Source: RPQJ01 sp963754535 (lineage in GTDB: Bacteria; Pseudomonadota; Gammaproteobacteria; Steroidobacterales; Steroidobacteraceae). Taken from it: a stretch of 64,000 nt of DNA. Numbering within the stretch: the stretch's first letter is position 1; each line of letters starts with the position of its first letter. The DNA lies in NCBI GenBank assembly GCA_963754535.1, contig CAVWGG010000027.1, forward strand, positions 1 to 64,000, in the 5' to 3' direction. The position numbers and the translations under genes were made by a program. This document shows, piece after piece, positions 43,499 to 51,384 of the stretch. The notes below the pieces were generated by a model, which searched no databases, was not told the DNA's origin, and saw only the letters and a list, made by a program, of their open reading frames with translations.

Positions 43499-45051
43499 CA
43501 GCCCATTTCCTCGGCCTTGCGGGCCTTTGCCTGGCGGGCGAGCTTGCGCTCGTACTGCTCGCGGAATTCCGGACGATCGCGCGGCGTGTCTTCCCAGACG
43601 CCCGTGGCGTGACCGCTGCCGACGCCCTCGAAAAAATCGCGCATTTCATGGAAGCGCGACTTGCCACCCATCGCCGTATTGACGACCTGCGCGAGCGAAC
43701 CGGCGCCTGCGGGTCCCATCAGGGGCCGCGCGGAAATCAGGTTGGTGAAGTACAGCGCGGGAATGCCGAGTTCTTTTGCCTTTTGCACGACCGGCGTGGT
43801 GCCTATCGCGAGGTCCGGTTCGAATTCACGCATTGCCGCCAGGTCCTGCTCGAGCGATGCGCGGTATTGCACGCACACACCCTTCGCTTCGAGCCAGTCA
43901 CGGTCGGATTCGGACCAGCGCGTGCGCGGGCAGGCCGTGCCGACGTAGCGTAGGTCCGCACCGCTCTCAACCAGCAACCGGCCGACCAGCAACTCGGAGC
44001 CTTCATAGCCCGAGAGCGTGATGCGACCCTTGATCGGCGTACGGTCGAGCGCCGCGCGAATCATCGGCAGGATTCGATCCTGCGCCGCACCGATGCGCGC
44101 CGATTCCACACCTGCAGCCTCGCCGATGGCCTTGAGCCAGGCGGCCGTGCCTTCGTAACCAACGGGGGCGGAGCCCACGATCGGGCGGCCTGCCGCTTCG
44201 AACTCGCGGAACGACGCCGCATAGAATGGATGGATCGCAGCGATCACGGCGCCGTCGAGCGCCGCATACAGCTCGCGCCACTCACGCGTCGGCACCACGG
44301 GGCCGGGCGCGAGCCCGAGCGGCTCGAGCATCATGCCGATGCCGACCGGATCCACCGGGAACATCTCGCCGACGAGCGTCACGGTCGGTTTCGCATTGCG
44401 ACCGCCGCGCGGGGCCTGCACTGGACCCGCCTCGGCCTCGGTGCGTGCGTAGCGCAGCATCGCGCCGGCCAGCACGTCCTTGGCTTCCGCATGGGTCGGC
44501 ACGCCAAATCCAGGCACGTCGATGCCGACGATGCGCACGCCGTTGATCGACTTCGGCAGCAGTTGCAGCGGCACGCCCGATGCGGTCGGAACGCACAGGT
44601 TCGTGATGATGACTGTGTCGTACAACTCGGGATCAGCGAGCTTGAATACGGCCTCGCGAATGTCCTCGAACAGCTTGCCGGTCACGAGTGACTCGGAATT
44701 GAATGGCACGTAGCCGACCGTGCGGCGCGCGCCGTAGAAATGCGAGGTGAAGCTCAGGCCGTACACGCAGCACGCGGAGCCGGAGAGGATCGTCGCCGTG
44801 CGGCGCATGCGCAGGCCGACGCGCAGCGAACCGAACGCGGGGCACATGCTTTGCGGCTGGTCGTGCGGTCCAACGGGATAGTCGCGCGCGTAGCGGTCGA
44901 GCACCTCGCTCTTCCCCGCCGCGGCCGCAGCGCGCTTCATCTCGTCCTTGCCTGCGTGGCAACCGTGCCCCGCGACGCCCGCCGCCTCGCCGGGCGCCAG
45001 ATCGGCAGGCTCGGTCTCGGCAACGACGGTGTCAGTGGGGACGGCGCTCAT
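43498..45051 (-). CDS. bchY: BchY, chlorophyllide a reductase Y subunit
   Basis: The 517-residue partner of BchZ has cluster-ligand candidates Cys70 (PQSMCPAFG), Cys94/Cys95 (GSACCVYG) and a later Cys in NLCVPTASG. LVGEMFPVDPVGIGMMLEPL is a conserved block. The ATG at 45051 gives an N-terminal extension with GHGCHAGKDEMKRAA; an in-frame Met at residue 38 is possible, but the extension is seen in homologues I recall. bchX ends 14 bases upstream. Confidence 0.95.
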   Translation of the reverse strand: MSAVPTDTVVAETEPADLAPGEAAGVAGHGCHAGKDEMKRAAAAAGKSEVLDRYARDYPVGPHDQPQSMCPAFGSLRVGLRMRRTATILSGSACCVYGLSFTSHFYGARRTVGYVPFNSESLVTGKLFEDIREAVFKLADPELYDTVIITNLCVPTASGVPLQLLPKSINGVRIVGIDVPGFGVPTHAEAKDVLAGAMLRYARTEAEAGPVQAPRGGRNAKPTVTLVGEMFPVDPVGIGMMLEPLGLAPGPVVPTREWRELYAALDGAVIAAIHPFYAASFREFEAAGRPIVGSAPVGYEGTAAWLKAIGEAAGVESARIGAAQDRILPMIRAALDRTPIKGRITLSGYEGSELLVGRLLVESGADLRYVGTACPRTRWSESDRDWLEAKGVCVQYRASLEQDLAAMREFEPDLAIGTTPVVQKAKELGIPALYFTNLISARPLMGPAGAGSLAQVVNTAMGGKSRFHEMRDFFEGVGSGHATGVWEDTPRDRPEFREQYERKLARQAKARKAEEMG

Positions 45052-45065
45052 GGCTGGGTGCTGCT

Positions 45066-46082
45066 TCAGACCGCGTCGTAGATGACTTCGAGCGTCGGCT
45101 TGACGATCTCGTTCTTGCCGACCATGTCGAACACGGTGGCTGGCTCCATCTTGAAATCGCGCCCGGTGACTTCGGCCGAGAACAGGCCGAGCAACTGGTC
45201 CTGAGTCTGCGGCTTGGGCCGCACCGGCGGTGCCTCGGCCACGTTGGTGGCGAGTTCTTCGAACAACGGCGCCCACTGCGTGCCGGGGCGGCCGATGATC
45301 TCGTAGCTCGCGCTCTTGCGGCGAATGTCCTCGTTGGCCGGAATGGTGGCCAGCACCGGGATCCCGGCGTTCCCGGCGAAGACCTTGGCCTCGCCGGTGC
45401 CGTCGTCGCGGTTGATCACCATGCCCGCCACGCCGACGTTGCCGCCGAGCTTGCGGAAGTACTCCACCGCGCTGCAGACGTTATTGGCGACGTACAGGCT
45501 CTGCAGGTCGTTGCTGGCGACGACGATGACCTTCTGGCACATGTCGCGGGCGATCGGCAGGCCGAAGCCGCCGCATACCACGTCGCCCAGGAAGTCGAGC
45601 AGCACGAAGTCGAAGCCCCAGTCGTGGAAGCCCAGCTTCTCGAGGGTCTCGAAGCCGTGGATGATGCCGCGCCCGCCGCAACCGCGGCCGACCTCAGGTC
45701 CGCCGAGTTCCATCGCGTAGACGCCATCGCGCTTGAAGCAGACGTCGCCGATCGCCACCGCCTCGCCGGCCAGTTTCTTCTTGCTGCTGGTCTCGATGAT
45801 GGTGGGGCAGGCCTTGCCGCCGAACAGCAGGCTCGTGGTGTCGCTCTTCGGATCGCAGCCGATCAACAGCACCTTCTTGCCCTGCTGCGCCATCATGTAA
45901 CTGAGGTTGGCGAGCGTGAAGCTCTTGCCGATGCCGCCCTTGCCGTAGATCGCGATGATCTGCGTCTGCTTCGTCGGCGCTGCCGTCGATACCGGATCGG
46001 GCTCGACGTTGGCCTCGGCGCGCAGCCGGTCCTTCATGCTGAACTGGACGATTACGTTCTCCGGCGGAGAGGCTGAACTCAT
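45066..46082 (-). CDS. bchX: BchX, chlorophyllide a reductase iron protein
   Basis: The 338-residue NifH-like ATPase passes electrons to BchYZ. Walker A is YGKGGIGKSF (46-55), and Cys135 (GRGCGGRG) and Cys170 (GDVVCGGF) ligate the shared cluster. Compared with BchL, a Phe replaces Thr after the Walker Ser, as is usual for BchX. The ATG overlaps the bchC stop (ATGA). Confidence 0.96.
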   Translation of the reverse strand: MSSASPPENVIVQFSMKDRLRAEANVEPDPVSTAAPTKQTQIIAIYGKGGIGKSFTLANLSYMMAQQGKKVLLIGCDPKSDTTSLLFGGKACPTIIETSSKKKLAGEAVAIGDVCFKRDGVYAMELGGPEVGRGCGGRGIIHGFETLEKLGFHDWGFDFVLLDFLGDVVCGGFGLPIARDMCQKVIVVASNDLQSLYVANNVCSAVEYFRKLGGNVGVAGMVINRDDGTGEAKVFAGNAGIPVLATIPANEDIRRKSASYEIIGRPGTQWAPLFEELATNVAEAPPVRPKPQTQDQLLGLFSAEVTGRDFKMEPATVFDMVGKNEIVKPTLEVIYDAV

Positions 46083-47080
46083 GAGCAGGATCTCCAGTCG
46101 AGGACCATCTTCAGGCAGTTGGGATCGCCGAAGGCCACGCGGTACGCGTCCTGCGCGTCTGCACAAGAGCGGCGATGCGTGATCAACCCGTCGAGCGGCA
46201 GGCGTCCACTGGACGCGTGGTCGCGCACGGCGATCAGGTCGGCTTCCTGCCATTCCGCCGCAACGCGGATGCGCGCTTCGCGCATGAACGCGGTCGGGAA
46301 CGCGAAGGACAGCGGCTCGCTGTAAAAGCCCGCGAGCACCACTTCGCCGCCGTGCGCGAGGCGCGCGATCAGGCGGTCGAGCAGCGTTGGATCGCCGCTC
46401 GCATCGTAAATCGATTCGTAATTGCGGCGCGTGTCGCTGGCCGGATCGACGACGTCGTAGCCGTCGGCACCCGTTGCGCGCTGCGGATCGCTCTCCCAGA
46501 CGGTCGGTGGGGGTGCACCCGCAAGGAGCGCGAGACGAGCGAGCAGTCGACCGAGCACGCCATGGCCAACGATGAGGTCCGGCATGCGCGCGTTCGGTGC
46601 GGACAACGCGTGCTGGGCCGTGGCTGCCAGCGCGAGCAGCACTCCCTGCTCCCCGAGATGCTCGGAAACGCTGTGCGCGCGACGACCCGGCACCATGAGC
46701 CGGCTCGCGGCGCCGCCGAACAGGCCACGCACCGCGCCGAAACAATTCGCGCCTGGAACGAACACGTTGTCGCCGACGATGTGGCCCGCGGCCGGACCGG
46801 CCCACGAGACACAACCGACGGATTCATAGCCAGGCACGAGTGGATAGCCAAGTCCCGGAAACGGCGGCATCCGGCCCGACCAGAGCAGGCGTTCGGTGCC
46901 GGTGCTCACGCCAGTCCAGTGAATGTCGACGACGATGTCGGCATCGCTCGGCGCGGTCAGGGGAATACGGCTCAGGACGAGTCGGCCCGGCTCTTCGAGG
47001 ACCACCGCAAGCGCATCGCCGCCCGGGCTATCGAAAGCACGCGGTTCGGACGATTGAGCAGACAAGGCGGATGGGTCCAT
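46079..47080 (-). CDS. bchC: BchC, bacteriochlorophyllide a dehydrogenase
   Basis: The 333-residue zinc-type alcohol-dehydrogenase-like enzyme oxidises the 3-hydroxyethyl group to 3-acetyl. HWTGVSTGTERLLWSGRMPP, VPGYESVGCVSWAG and LIVGHGVLGRLLARLALLAG (NAD fold) are its hallmarks. The ATG at 47080 has no ribosome-binding site and lies about three bases after the predicted transcription start, so the mRNA may be leaderless. GTG at 47005 is the alternative start and would remove 25 residues that look non-conserved. Confidence 0.93.
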   Translation of the reverse strand: MDPSALSAQSSEPRAFDSPGGDALAVVLEEPGRLVLSRIPLTAPSDADIVVDIHWTGVSTGTERLLWSGRMPPFPGLGYPLVPGYESVGCVSWAGPAAGHIVGDNVFVPGANCFGAVRGLFGGAASRLMVPGRRAHSVSEHLGEQGVLLALAATAQHALSAPNARMPDLIVGHGVLGRLLARLALLAGAPPPTVWESDPQRATGADGYDVVDPASDTRRNYESIYDASGDPTLLDRLIARLAHGGEVVLAGFYSEPLSFAFPTAFMREARIRVAAEWQEADLIAVRDHASSGRLPLDGLITHRRSCADAQDAYRVAFGDPNCLKMVLDWRSCS

Positions 47081-47085
47081 TGAAG

Positions 47086-47103
47086 TGTCAGTCTAAATAG
47101 ACA
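47086..47103. promoter_or_regulatory. PpsR site on the bchC -10
   Basis: Exact TGT-N12-ACA (TGTCAGTCTAAATAGACA) covering the predicted -10 of bchC at 47090-47095. It lies 26 bases from a second exact site, the tandem arrangement known at bchC in Rhodobacter. Confidence 0.75.
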
Positions 47104-47117
47104 GTTGTTAATGTCAA
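47090..47117 (-). promoter_or_regulatory. Predicted sigma70-type promoter of bchC
   Basis: On the minus strand a perfect -35 TTGACA (47112-47117) and a -10 TAGACT (47090-47095) are separated by 16 bases. It would drive bchCXYZ-pufBALMC-ispH in addition to read-through from crtEF. Each hexamer lies in a PpsR palindrome. Confidence 0.7.
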
Positions 47118-47129
47118 GCGATCTTCACA
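47112..47129. promoter_or_regulatory. PpsR site on the bchC -35
   Basis: Exact TGT-N12-ACA (TGTCAAGCGATCTTCACA). It overlaps the -35 and the last codons of crtF. Confidence 0.7.
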
Positions 47130-48297
47130 GAGATGGGCCGGCTTTTTTTCGGGCCGTCAGCACCCCGGTCAGCAGCGGACGCGCAGTGGGCACTTCGCGC
47201 ACGGCCTCGAAGCCGCTGATCCGCAGCATTTCGGTCAACTGGGCGGCGGTCCGTGGGCGTCCCGAGCCCATCGCACGCAGGTAGAGCCCGAAATAGGCGT
47301 CACCCATCGCAGCGGCTCCCGGCGCGCCAGCCAGTGGCTCGCCGATCACGACCGTTCCGCCGGCGGGCAACGCGTGGCGCACCGCCGTCAACAGGCCGTA
47401 AACGACCTCGTCGTCGTGGTCGTGCAGGACGCGGATCAGGCTGATGACATCAGCGCCCCGCGGCAGCGGATCGCTGGTGAAGCTGCCGCCGAAGCGCTCG
47501 ATGCGCGTCGATAAACCGCGCCCCACGAGCTTCTCGCCGGCGATGGCGACGACGCCCGGCAGGTCGAACAGCCGCAGCCCCAGGCTCGGGCACCGTGCAG
47601 CGACGGCCGCGAGGAACGTGCCGTCACCGCCGCCCACGTCGAGCAGGCAGCGGTGCTGCGAGAAGTCATGCGCGTCGAGCACGTCCTGCGACACCAGCGA
47701 CTGCGATGCCGACATCAGTTGCGTGTACTTGCGGACGCGCTCGGCCGAAAGCGACTTGGGCTCTGCCGCCGTCGAGTACGGCCAGTGCTGCGCGAGTTGC
47801 GTAGCGCCTGTGCGCTGCCGCAGCAGCGCGACGGGATCAGCGAGGTCCGCGTACAGCAACTCGTGGTGCTCGATCATCGCCGTGACGCCGGGGTTGCCGC
47901 GCAGGGCCGCCCCCAGTTGACCGAGGCCGTACCGCCCCGCCCCGCGCCGCTCGAGCAGATCGAGCGCGACGGCGGCATCGAGCAGGCGGGTCGCGGCATC
48001 GACATCGAGACCGAAGCCGCGAGCAAGGTGCGTGACGTCCTGCGGGCCCGCAGCCAACCGCCCGAACACGTCGAGCCGCACGCAGGCCAGCAGCACCTGC
48101 GAGTACACGAAGCCGGCACAAAGATCGAAGAGCGCATTGGCGCGCCTGGTCGCGATGCGGCGCACCAGCGGCAGCCGCGCAGCCCAGCGCTGGAAACGCG
48201 GATCGGCGATGAGGTCATTGCGCCATGCACGCCAGCGATCCGCAAAAGCCAGGCTTTGGCGCGGGGCCATCGAGAAATCGTTCGTCACGCGGTCCAT
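47125..48297 (-). CDS. crtF: CrtF, hydroxyneurosporene O-methyltransferase
   Basis: The 390-residue SAM enzyme methylates the 1-hydroxy group of acyclic carotenoids to methoxy. A winged-helix dimerisation domain (about 60-150) precedes the SAM fold with LLDVGGGDGTFLAAVAARCP, and ADVISLIRVLHDHDDEVV holds the catalytic His region. It starts 16 bases after crtE, and its end overlaps the bchC promoter. Confidence 0.93.
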   Translation of the reverse strand: MDRVTNDFSMAPRQSLAFADRWRAWRNDLIADPRFQRWAARLPLVRRIATRRANALFDLCAGFVYSQVLLACVRLDVFGRLAAGPQDVTHLARGFGLDVDAATRLLDAAVALDLLERRGAGRYGLGQLGAALRGNPGVTAMIEHHELLYADLADPVALLRQRTGATQLAQHWPYSTAAEPKSLSAERVRKYTQLMSASQSLVSQDVLDAHDFSQHRCLLDVGGGDGTFLAAVAARCPSLGLRLFDLPGVVAIAGEKLVGRGLSTRIERFGGSFTSDPLPRGADVISLIRVLHDHDDEVVYGLLTAVRHALPAGGTVVIGEPLAGAPGAAAMGDAYFGLYLRAMGSGRPRTAAQLTEMLRISGFEAVREVPTARPLLTGVLTARKKAGPSL

Positions 48298-48313
48298 TGC
48301 CGCGCGGACCGGA

Positions 48314-49183
48314 TCAGGCGACCCGGCGCGCGAGTTCGGCTGGAACCAGGCGTCGAGCTTCGGCGTGGATCAGCTGGCAGAGATCGTCCGTGCCGGCACA
48401 GGGCGGAATCGCGTCGAGCGCGCTCCGGATGAGGTAGCGCAGGCGGTGCAGCGCGCCGGCCGCGCCGAATTCGTGGACGGCGCTCGGGCGTCCGAGTGCC
48501 GCATCACGCCCGGTCGGCTTGCCGATTTCCTCGCAGCGTCCCGCGACGTCGCGGATATCGTCGGCCACCTGGTAGGCCTCGCCGAGCCACTCGCCGAGCG
48601 CGCGCCAGGCCAGCGGATCGTGACCCGCGGTGGCAGCTCCTGCCGCCGTCGCGGCGGCGAACAACGCACCTGTCTTGGCGCGCTGGTAATCGGACAGCAC
48701 GACGTTCTTTTCGCACTCCCAGGCTTGCCCTGCCACGATGCCGCCGGGCATGCCGACGGCACGCCCCATGGCCGTGAGCAACGCCGGCAACCGCGCCGGA
48801 TGTCGCGCACCGGCCGTCGCCAGCGTCTGGAAAGCGAGCACGATCAATGCATCGCCTGCCAGCACCGCGAGGCACTGGCCGAAAGCCGCGTGCACCGACG
48901 GCTGCCCGCGGCGAGTCGCGGCATCGTCGAAACAAGGCAGGTCGTCGTGGACGAGCGATGCACAGTGCAGCAGTTCGACAGCCGCAGCGGCCGCGTCGGT
49001 GGCGGCCGGATCGTCTTCGCCACAGGCCTTGGCGACCGCGAGGCACAGGCGGGGCCGGACCCGGGCGCCGGCGGGAAACACCGAGTGCCGCACGGCGGCG
49101 ATCAATCCCGGGGGGCACTCGGGCGTCGCCTGTTGGGCGAGAATGGTCCCGAGGCACTGCTCGATGCGTTTGCCGGCTTCCAT
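48314..49183 (-). CDS. crtE: CrtE, geranylgeranyl diphosphate synthase
   Basis: The 289-residue trans-prenyltransferase makes the C20 precursor for carotenoids and the bacteriochlorophyll tail. The first Asp-rich motif is SLVHDDLPCFDDAATRRGQP and the second is QVADDIRDVAG. It is the first gene of the crtEF-bchCXYZ-puf-ispH superoperon and divergent from crtC, sharing a PpsR-covered promoter region. Confidence 0.95.
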   Translation of the reverse strand: MEAGKRIEQCLGTILAQQATPECPPGLIAAVRHSVFPAGARVRPRLCLAVAKACGEDDPAATDAAAAAVELLHCASLVHDDLPCFDDAATRRGQPSVHAAFGQCLAVLAGDALIVLAFQTLATAGARHPARLPALLTAMGRAVGMPGGIVAGQAWECEKNVVLSDYQRAKTGALFAAATAAGAATAGHDPLAWRALGEWLGEAYQVADDIRDVAGRCEEIGKPTGRDAALGRPSAVHEFGAAGALHRLRYLIRSALDAIPPCAGTDDLCQLIHAEARRLVPAELARRVA

Positions 49184-49199
49184 CGGACCCCCAGCTGTG

Positions 49200-49217
49200 T
49201 GTCAGCTTGACTTGTCA
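49200..49217. promoter_or_regulatory. Weak PpsR-like site upstream of crtC
   Basis: TGTCAGCTTGACTTGTCA is TGT-N12-TCA, one base off the consensus, and covers the predicted crtC -35 at 49212-49217. It is 25 bases from the exact site at 49225. Confidence 0.4.
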
Positions 49218-49240
49218 GTTAGACTGTAAATCAATATAGA
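49212..49240 (+). promoter_or_regulatory. Predicted promoter of crtC
   Basis: TTGTCA (49212-49217) and TATAGA (49235-49240) are 17 bases apart. Transcription would start near 49247, giving a leader of about 36 bases to the crtC ATG. Confidence 0.6.
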
Positions 49241-49242
49241 CA
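49225..49242. promoter_or_regulatory. PpsR site shared by crtE and crtC
   Basis: Exact TGT-N12-ACA (TGTAAATCAATATAGACA). It covers the predicted -10 elements of both divergent promoters, so one bound repressor could silence both. Confidence 0.7.
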
Positions 49243-49262
49243 GTTGTACCCCCTCGGGTCAA
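49233..49262 (-). promoter_or_regulatory. Predicted promoter of crtE
   Basis: On the minus strand TTGACC (49257-49262) and TATATT (49233-49238) are 18 bases apart. The start would be near 49226 with a leader of about 43 bases. It overlaps the crtC -10 on the other strand. Confidence 0.55.
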
Positions 49263-49282
49263 CGAAGGAATGATTCCGCCCG

Positions 49283-50224
49283 ATGCAAGGTCCCCGTTTC
49301 GACCTGGCCGTGGCTCCCGGCGGCTATGCCTGGTGGTACCTGGACGCCGGGAGCGACGACGGCCGGTTCGGGCTGACGCTGATCGCCTTCGTCGGCAGCG
49401 TGTTTTCGCCCTTCTATGCCAACGCCCGCCGGCGCGGTCATGCCGAAGCCATCGATCACTGCGCGATCAACGTGGCCCTGTATGGCGACGCCAGCCGCTG
49501 GGCAATGACGGAGCGCGACCGGGGCGCCGTGCGCCGGACAGCCGAGTCACTCACCGTCGGGACGAGCCAGTTGCGGTGGCAGGACGGTGCGCTGGTGATC
49601 GACGTGAATGAAATCACCGCGCCGTGGCCGACGCGGCTGCGTGGGTCGATCCGCGTCCAGCCGCAGGCCGCGACGGACTACCGGGTCGCGCTCGATGCGC
49701 AAGGCCGGCATCACTGGCAACCGATCGCGCCTTGCGCCCGCGTCGAACTCGATTTCGATGCGCCGTCGCTGCGCTGGTCGGGCGAGGGCTACCTGGACAG
49801 CAACACGGGCAGCGAACCGCTGGAGGCCGCCTTCGCGTCCTGGCACTGGTCGCGTGCGCGCCAGGCGGACGGCACGACGCAGGTCTTCTACGACGTCGAG
49901 CGTCGCGATGGCACGTCGCTCGGACTCGGGCTGGCGTTCGATCGGCAAGGAACTGCCCACCCGAGCCCCGCTCCTCCCGTCGTCGAATTGCCAGCGACGC
50001 TGTGGCGCATCCAGCGACGAATGCGTGGCACACCGGAGTCGCTTGCACGGATTCGCACCGTCGAAGACACGCCGTTCTATGCGCGGTCGATGGTGCTGGG
50101 TGCCGGGGCGGAGTCAGCGCAGGTCGTGCACGAGAGCCTGTCGCTCGACAGGTTCGATTCACGCTGGGTGCAGACGCTGCTGCCGTTTCGGATGTGGCGA
50201 CGCCGGACCCGCCGCGATGCGTAA
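49283..50224 (+). CDS. crtC: CrtC, hydroxyneurosporene synthase (carotenoid 1,2-hydratase)
   Basis: The 313-residue hydratase adds water to the 1,2 double bond of neurosporene or lycopene-type carotenoids. FDLAVAPGGYAWWYLDAGSD, FVGSVFSPFYANARRRGHAE, and HYW-like core text around LDSNTGSEPLEAAFASWHWS are typical of CrtC. GAAGGA lies 13 bases upstream of the ATG at 49283. It is convergent with crtB, leaving a 13-base gap. Confidence 0.94.
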   Translation: MQGPRFDLAVAPGGYAWWYLDAGSDDGRFGLTLIAFVGSVFSPFYANARRRGHAEAIDHCAINVALYGDASRWAMTERDRGAVRRTAESLTVGTSQLRWQDGALVIDVNEITAPWPTRLRGSIRVQPQAATDYRVALDAQGRHHWQPIAPCARVELDFDAPSLRWSGEGYLDSNTGSEPLEAAFASWHWSRARQADGTTQVFYDVERRDGTSLGLGLAFDRQGTAHPSPAPPVVELPATLWRIQRRMRGTPESLARIRTVEDTPFYARSMVLGAGAESAQVVHESLSLDRFDSRWVQTLLPFRMWRRRTRRDA

Positions 50225-50237
50225 GGTGCGCGGCGAT

Positions 50238-51344
50238 TCAGCCGGTCTGCGGCACGGTGAGCAGCGCGCCCGTGTCACGACGCGAGTTGCGCAACCCCGC
50301 CTCACGCTCCTCCTGCTCGAGCCGCGTGAAGAGGTCGACGAGCCAGGCAATGCGGCCTTCGGCTCCAACGAGGTCCTCGGCGGAGGGCGGCGCAGGCGGC
50401 GGAAACGCCTTGGCGGCCGCAGCAACCAGGAAGCGCGTTTCCTCGAGCTCGTCCCGCGGCATCTCGCCGAAGCGGCGCGTGGCGGCCACCGAGGCCGATG
50501 CCAGCAGGCGGGACTTGCGTGCCCAGGACACGAACGCACGGTCGCTGACGGAATCGAGCCCGCGACGGCGAACTTCGTGGCCGATCTCGCGGTAGAGCAG
50601 GCGCGCCGCATGCATCGCGGGACGACAGCCGATGGGCAGCGCGGCGATGCCGACCGCCGCACGGTCGTAAAGCTCGTCCGCGTGCACCAGCAAGCGTTCG
50701 ACGATGCTGCCAATTGCCGGGGAGAAACGCGGATTGGCCAGCCATGCGTCGGCATCGACGCCTGCGGCCGCGAGCCACTCGCGCGGCAGGTACAGACGGC
50801 CGCGCCGCGCGTCTTCGCCGACGTCGCGGGCGATGTTCGTGATCTGCATGGCCACGCCGAGGTCGCAGGCGCGCGCGAGCACCGCCGAATCCCGCGCACC
50901 CATGATCACGGCCATCATGGCGCCGACGGTTCCGGCCACGCGCGCCGCGTACGCATTGAGATCGGCCAGCGTCTGGTAGCGGCGGCCTTCGAGGTCCCAC
51001 GCGAAGCCTTCGAGCAGCGCGGCGGGAAGTTCACGGGGAATGGAACGGCTCGCCACCACTTCGGCGAAGGCGCGGTCTGCAGCGATGGGCAGCGGCTTGC
51101 GCGCGTAGATCAGGTCGAGCCGCGAGTGCAGCGCGGCAAGTTCGGCGGCGCCGTCTTCGCCGAGATCGACGGCGTCGTCGGCCTGCCGGCAGAACGCGTA
51201 AAGCGCAGTCGCGGCGCGGCGTGCGTCCGCCGGGAGCGCGAATGAAGCCGCCTGAAACGTCTTTGACCCGCCGCGCAGGAGCATCGCGCACGCCGCATGA
51301 TCAGCGGGTGTGGCGAGTATCGCGTCCGGCGGTGACGTCTGCAT
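50238..51344 (-). CDS. crtB: CrtB, phytoene synthase
   Basis: The 368-residue squalene/phytoene synthase condenses two GGPP to phytoene. The Asp-rich motifs are AFCRQADDAVDLGED (first) and ITNIARDVGEDARRGRLYLP (second, with the RLYLP signature). I start it at 51344 (MQTSPPDAIL); the frame is open to 51431 but that part is not family-like. It is monocistronic and separated from crtI by about 5 kb, unlike the crtIB pair of many purple bacteria. Confidence 0.94.
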   Translation of the reverse strand: MQTSPPDAILATPADHAACAMLLRGGSKTFQAASFALPADARRAATALYAFCRQADDAVDLGEDGAAELAALHSRLDLIYARKPLPIAADRAFAEVVASRSIPRELPAALLEGFAWDLEGRRYQTLADLNAYAARVAGTVGAMMAVIMGARDSAVLARACDLGVAMQITNIARDVGEDARRGRLYLPREWLAAAGVDADAWLANPRFSPAIGSIVERLLVHADELYDRAAVGIAALPIGCRPAMHAARLLYREIGHEVRRRGLDSVSDRAFVSWARKSRLLASASVAATRRFGEMPRDELEETRFLVAAAAKAFPPPAPPSAEDLVGAEGRIAWLVDLFTRLEQEEREAGLRNSRRDTGALLTVPQTG

Positions 51345-51384
51345 CCAGAGGCCTGTCGCTCCTTGAGGGCGGCGAGACAATATC

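Noticed and set aside
42056..43612. Long open frame antisense to bchZ and the bchY end
   Set aside because: Shadow of bchZ; no family resemblance.
47131..47160. T-rich run with flanking GGCC near the crtF end, resembling a terminator
   Set aside because: It encodes the last CrtF residues (ARKKAG) and the T-run falls inside the would-be loop, not after a stem.
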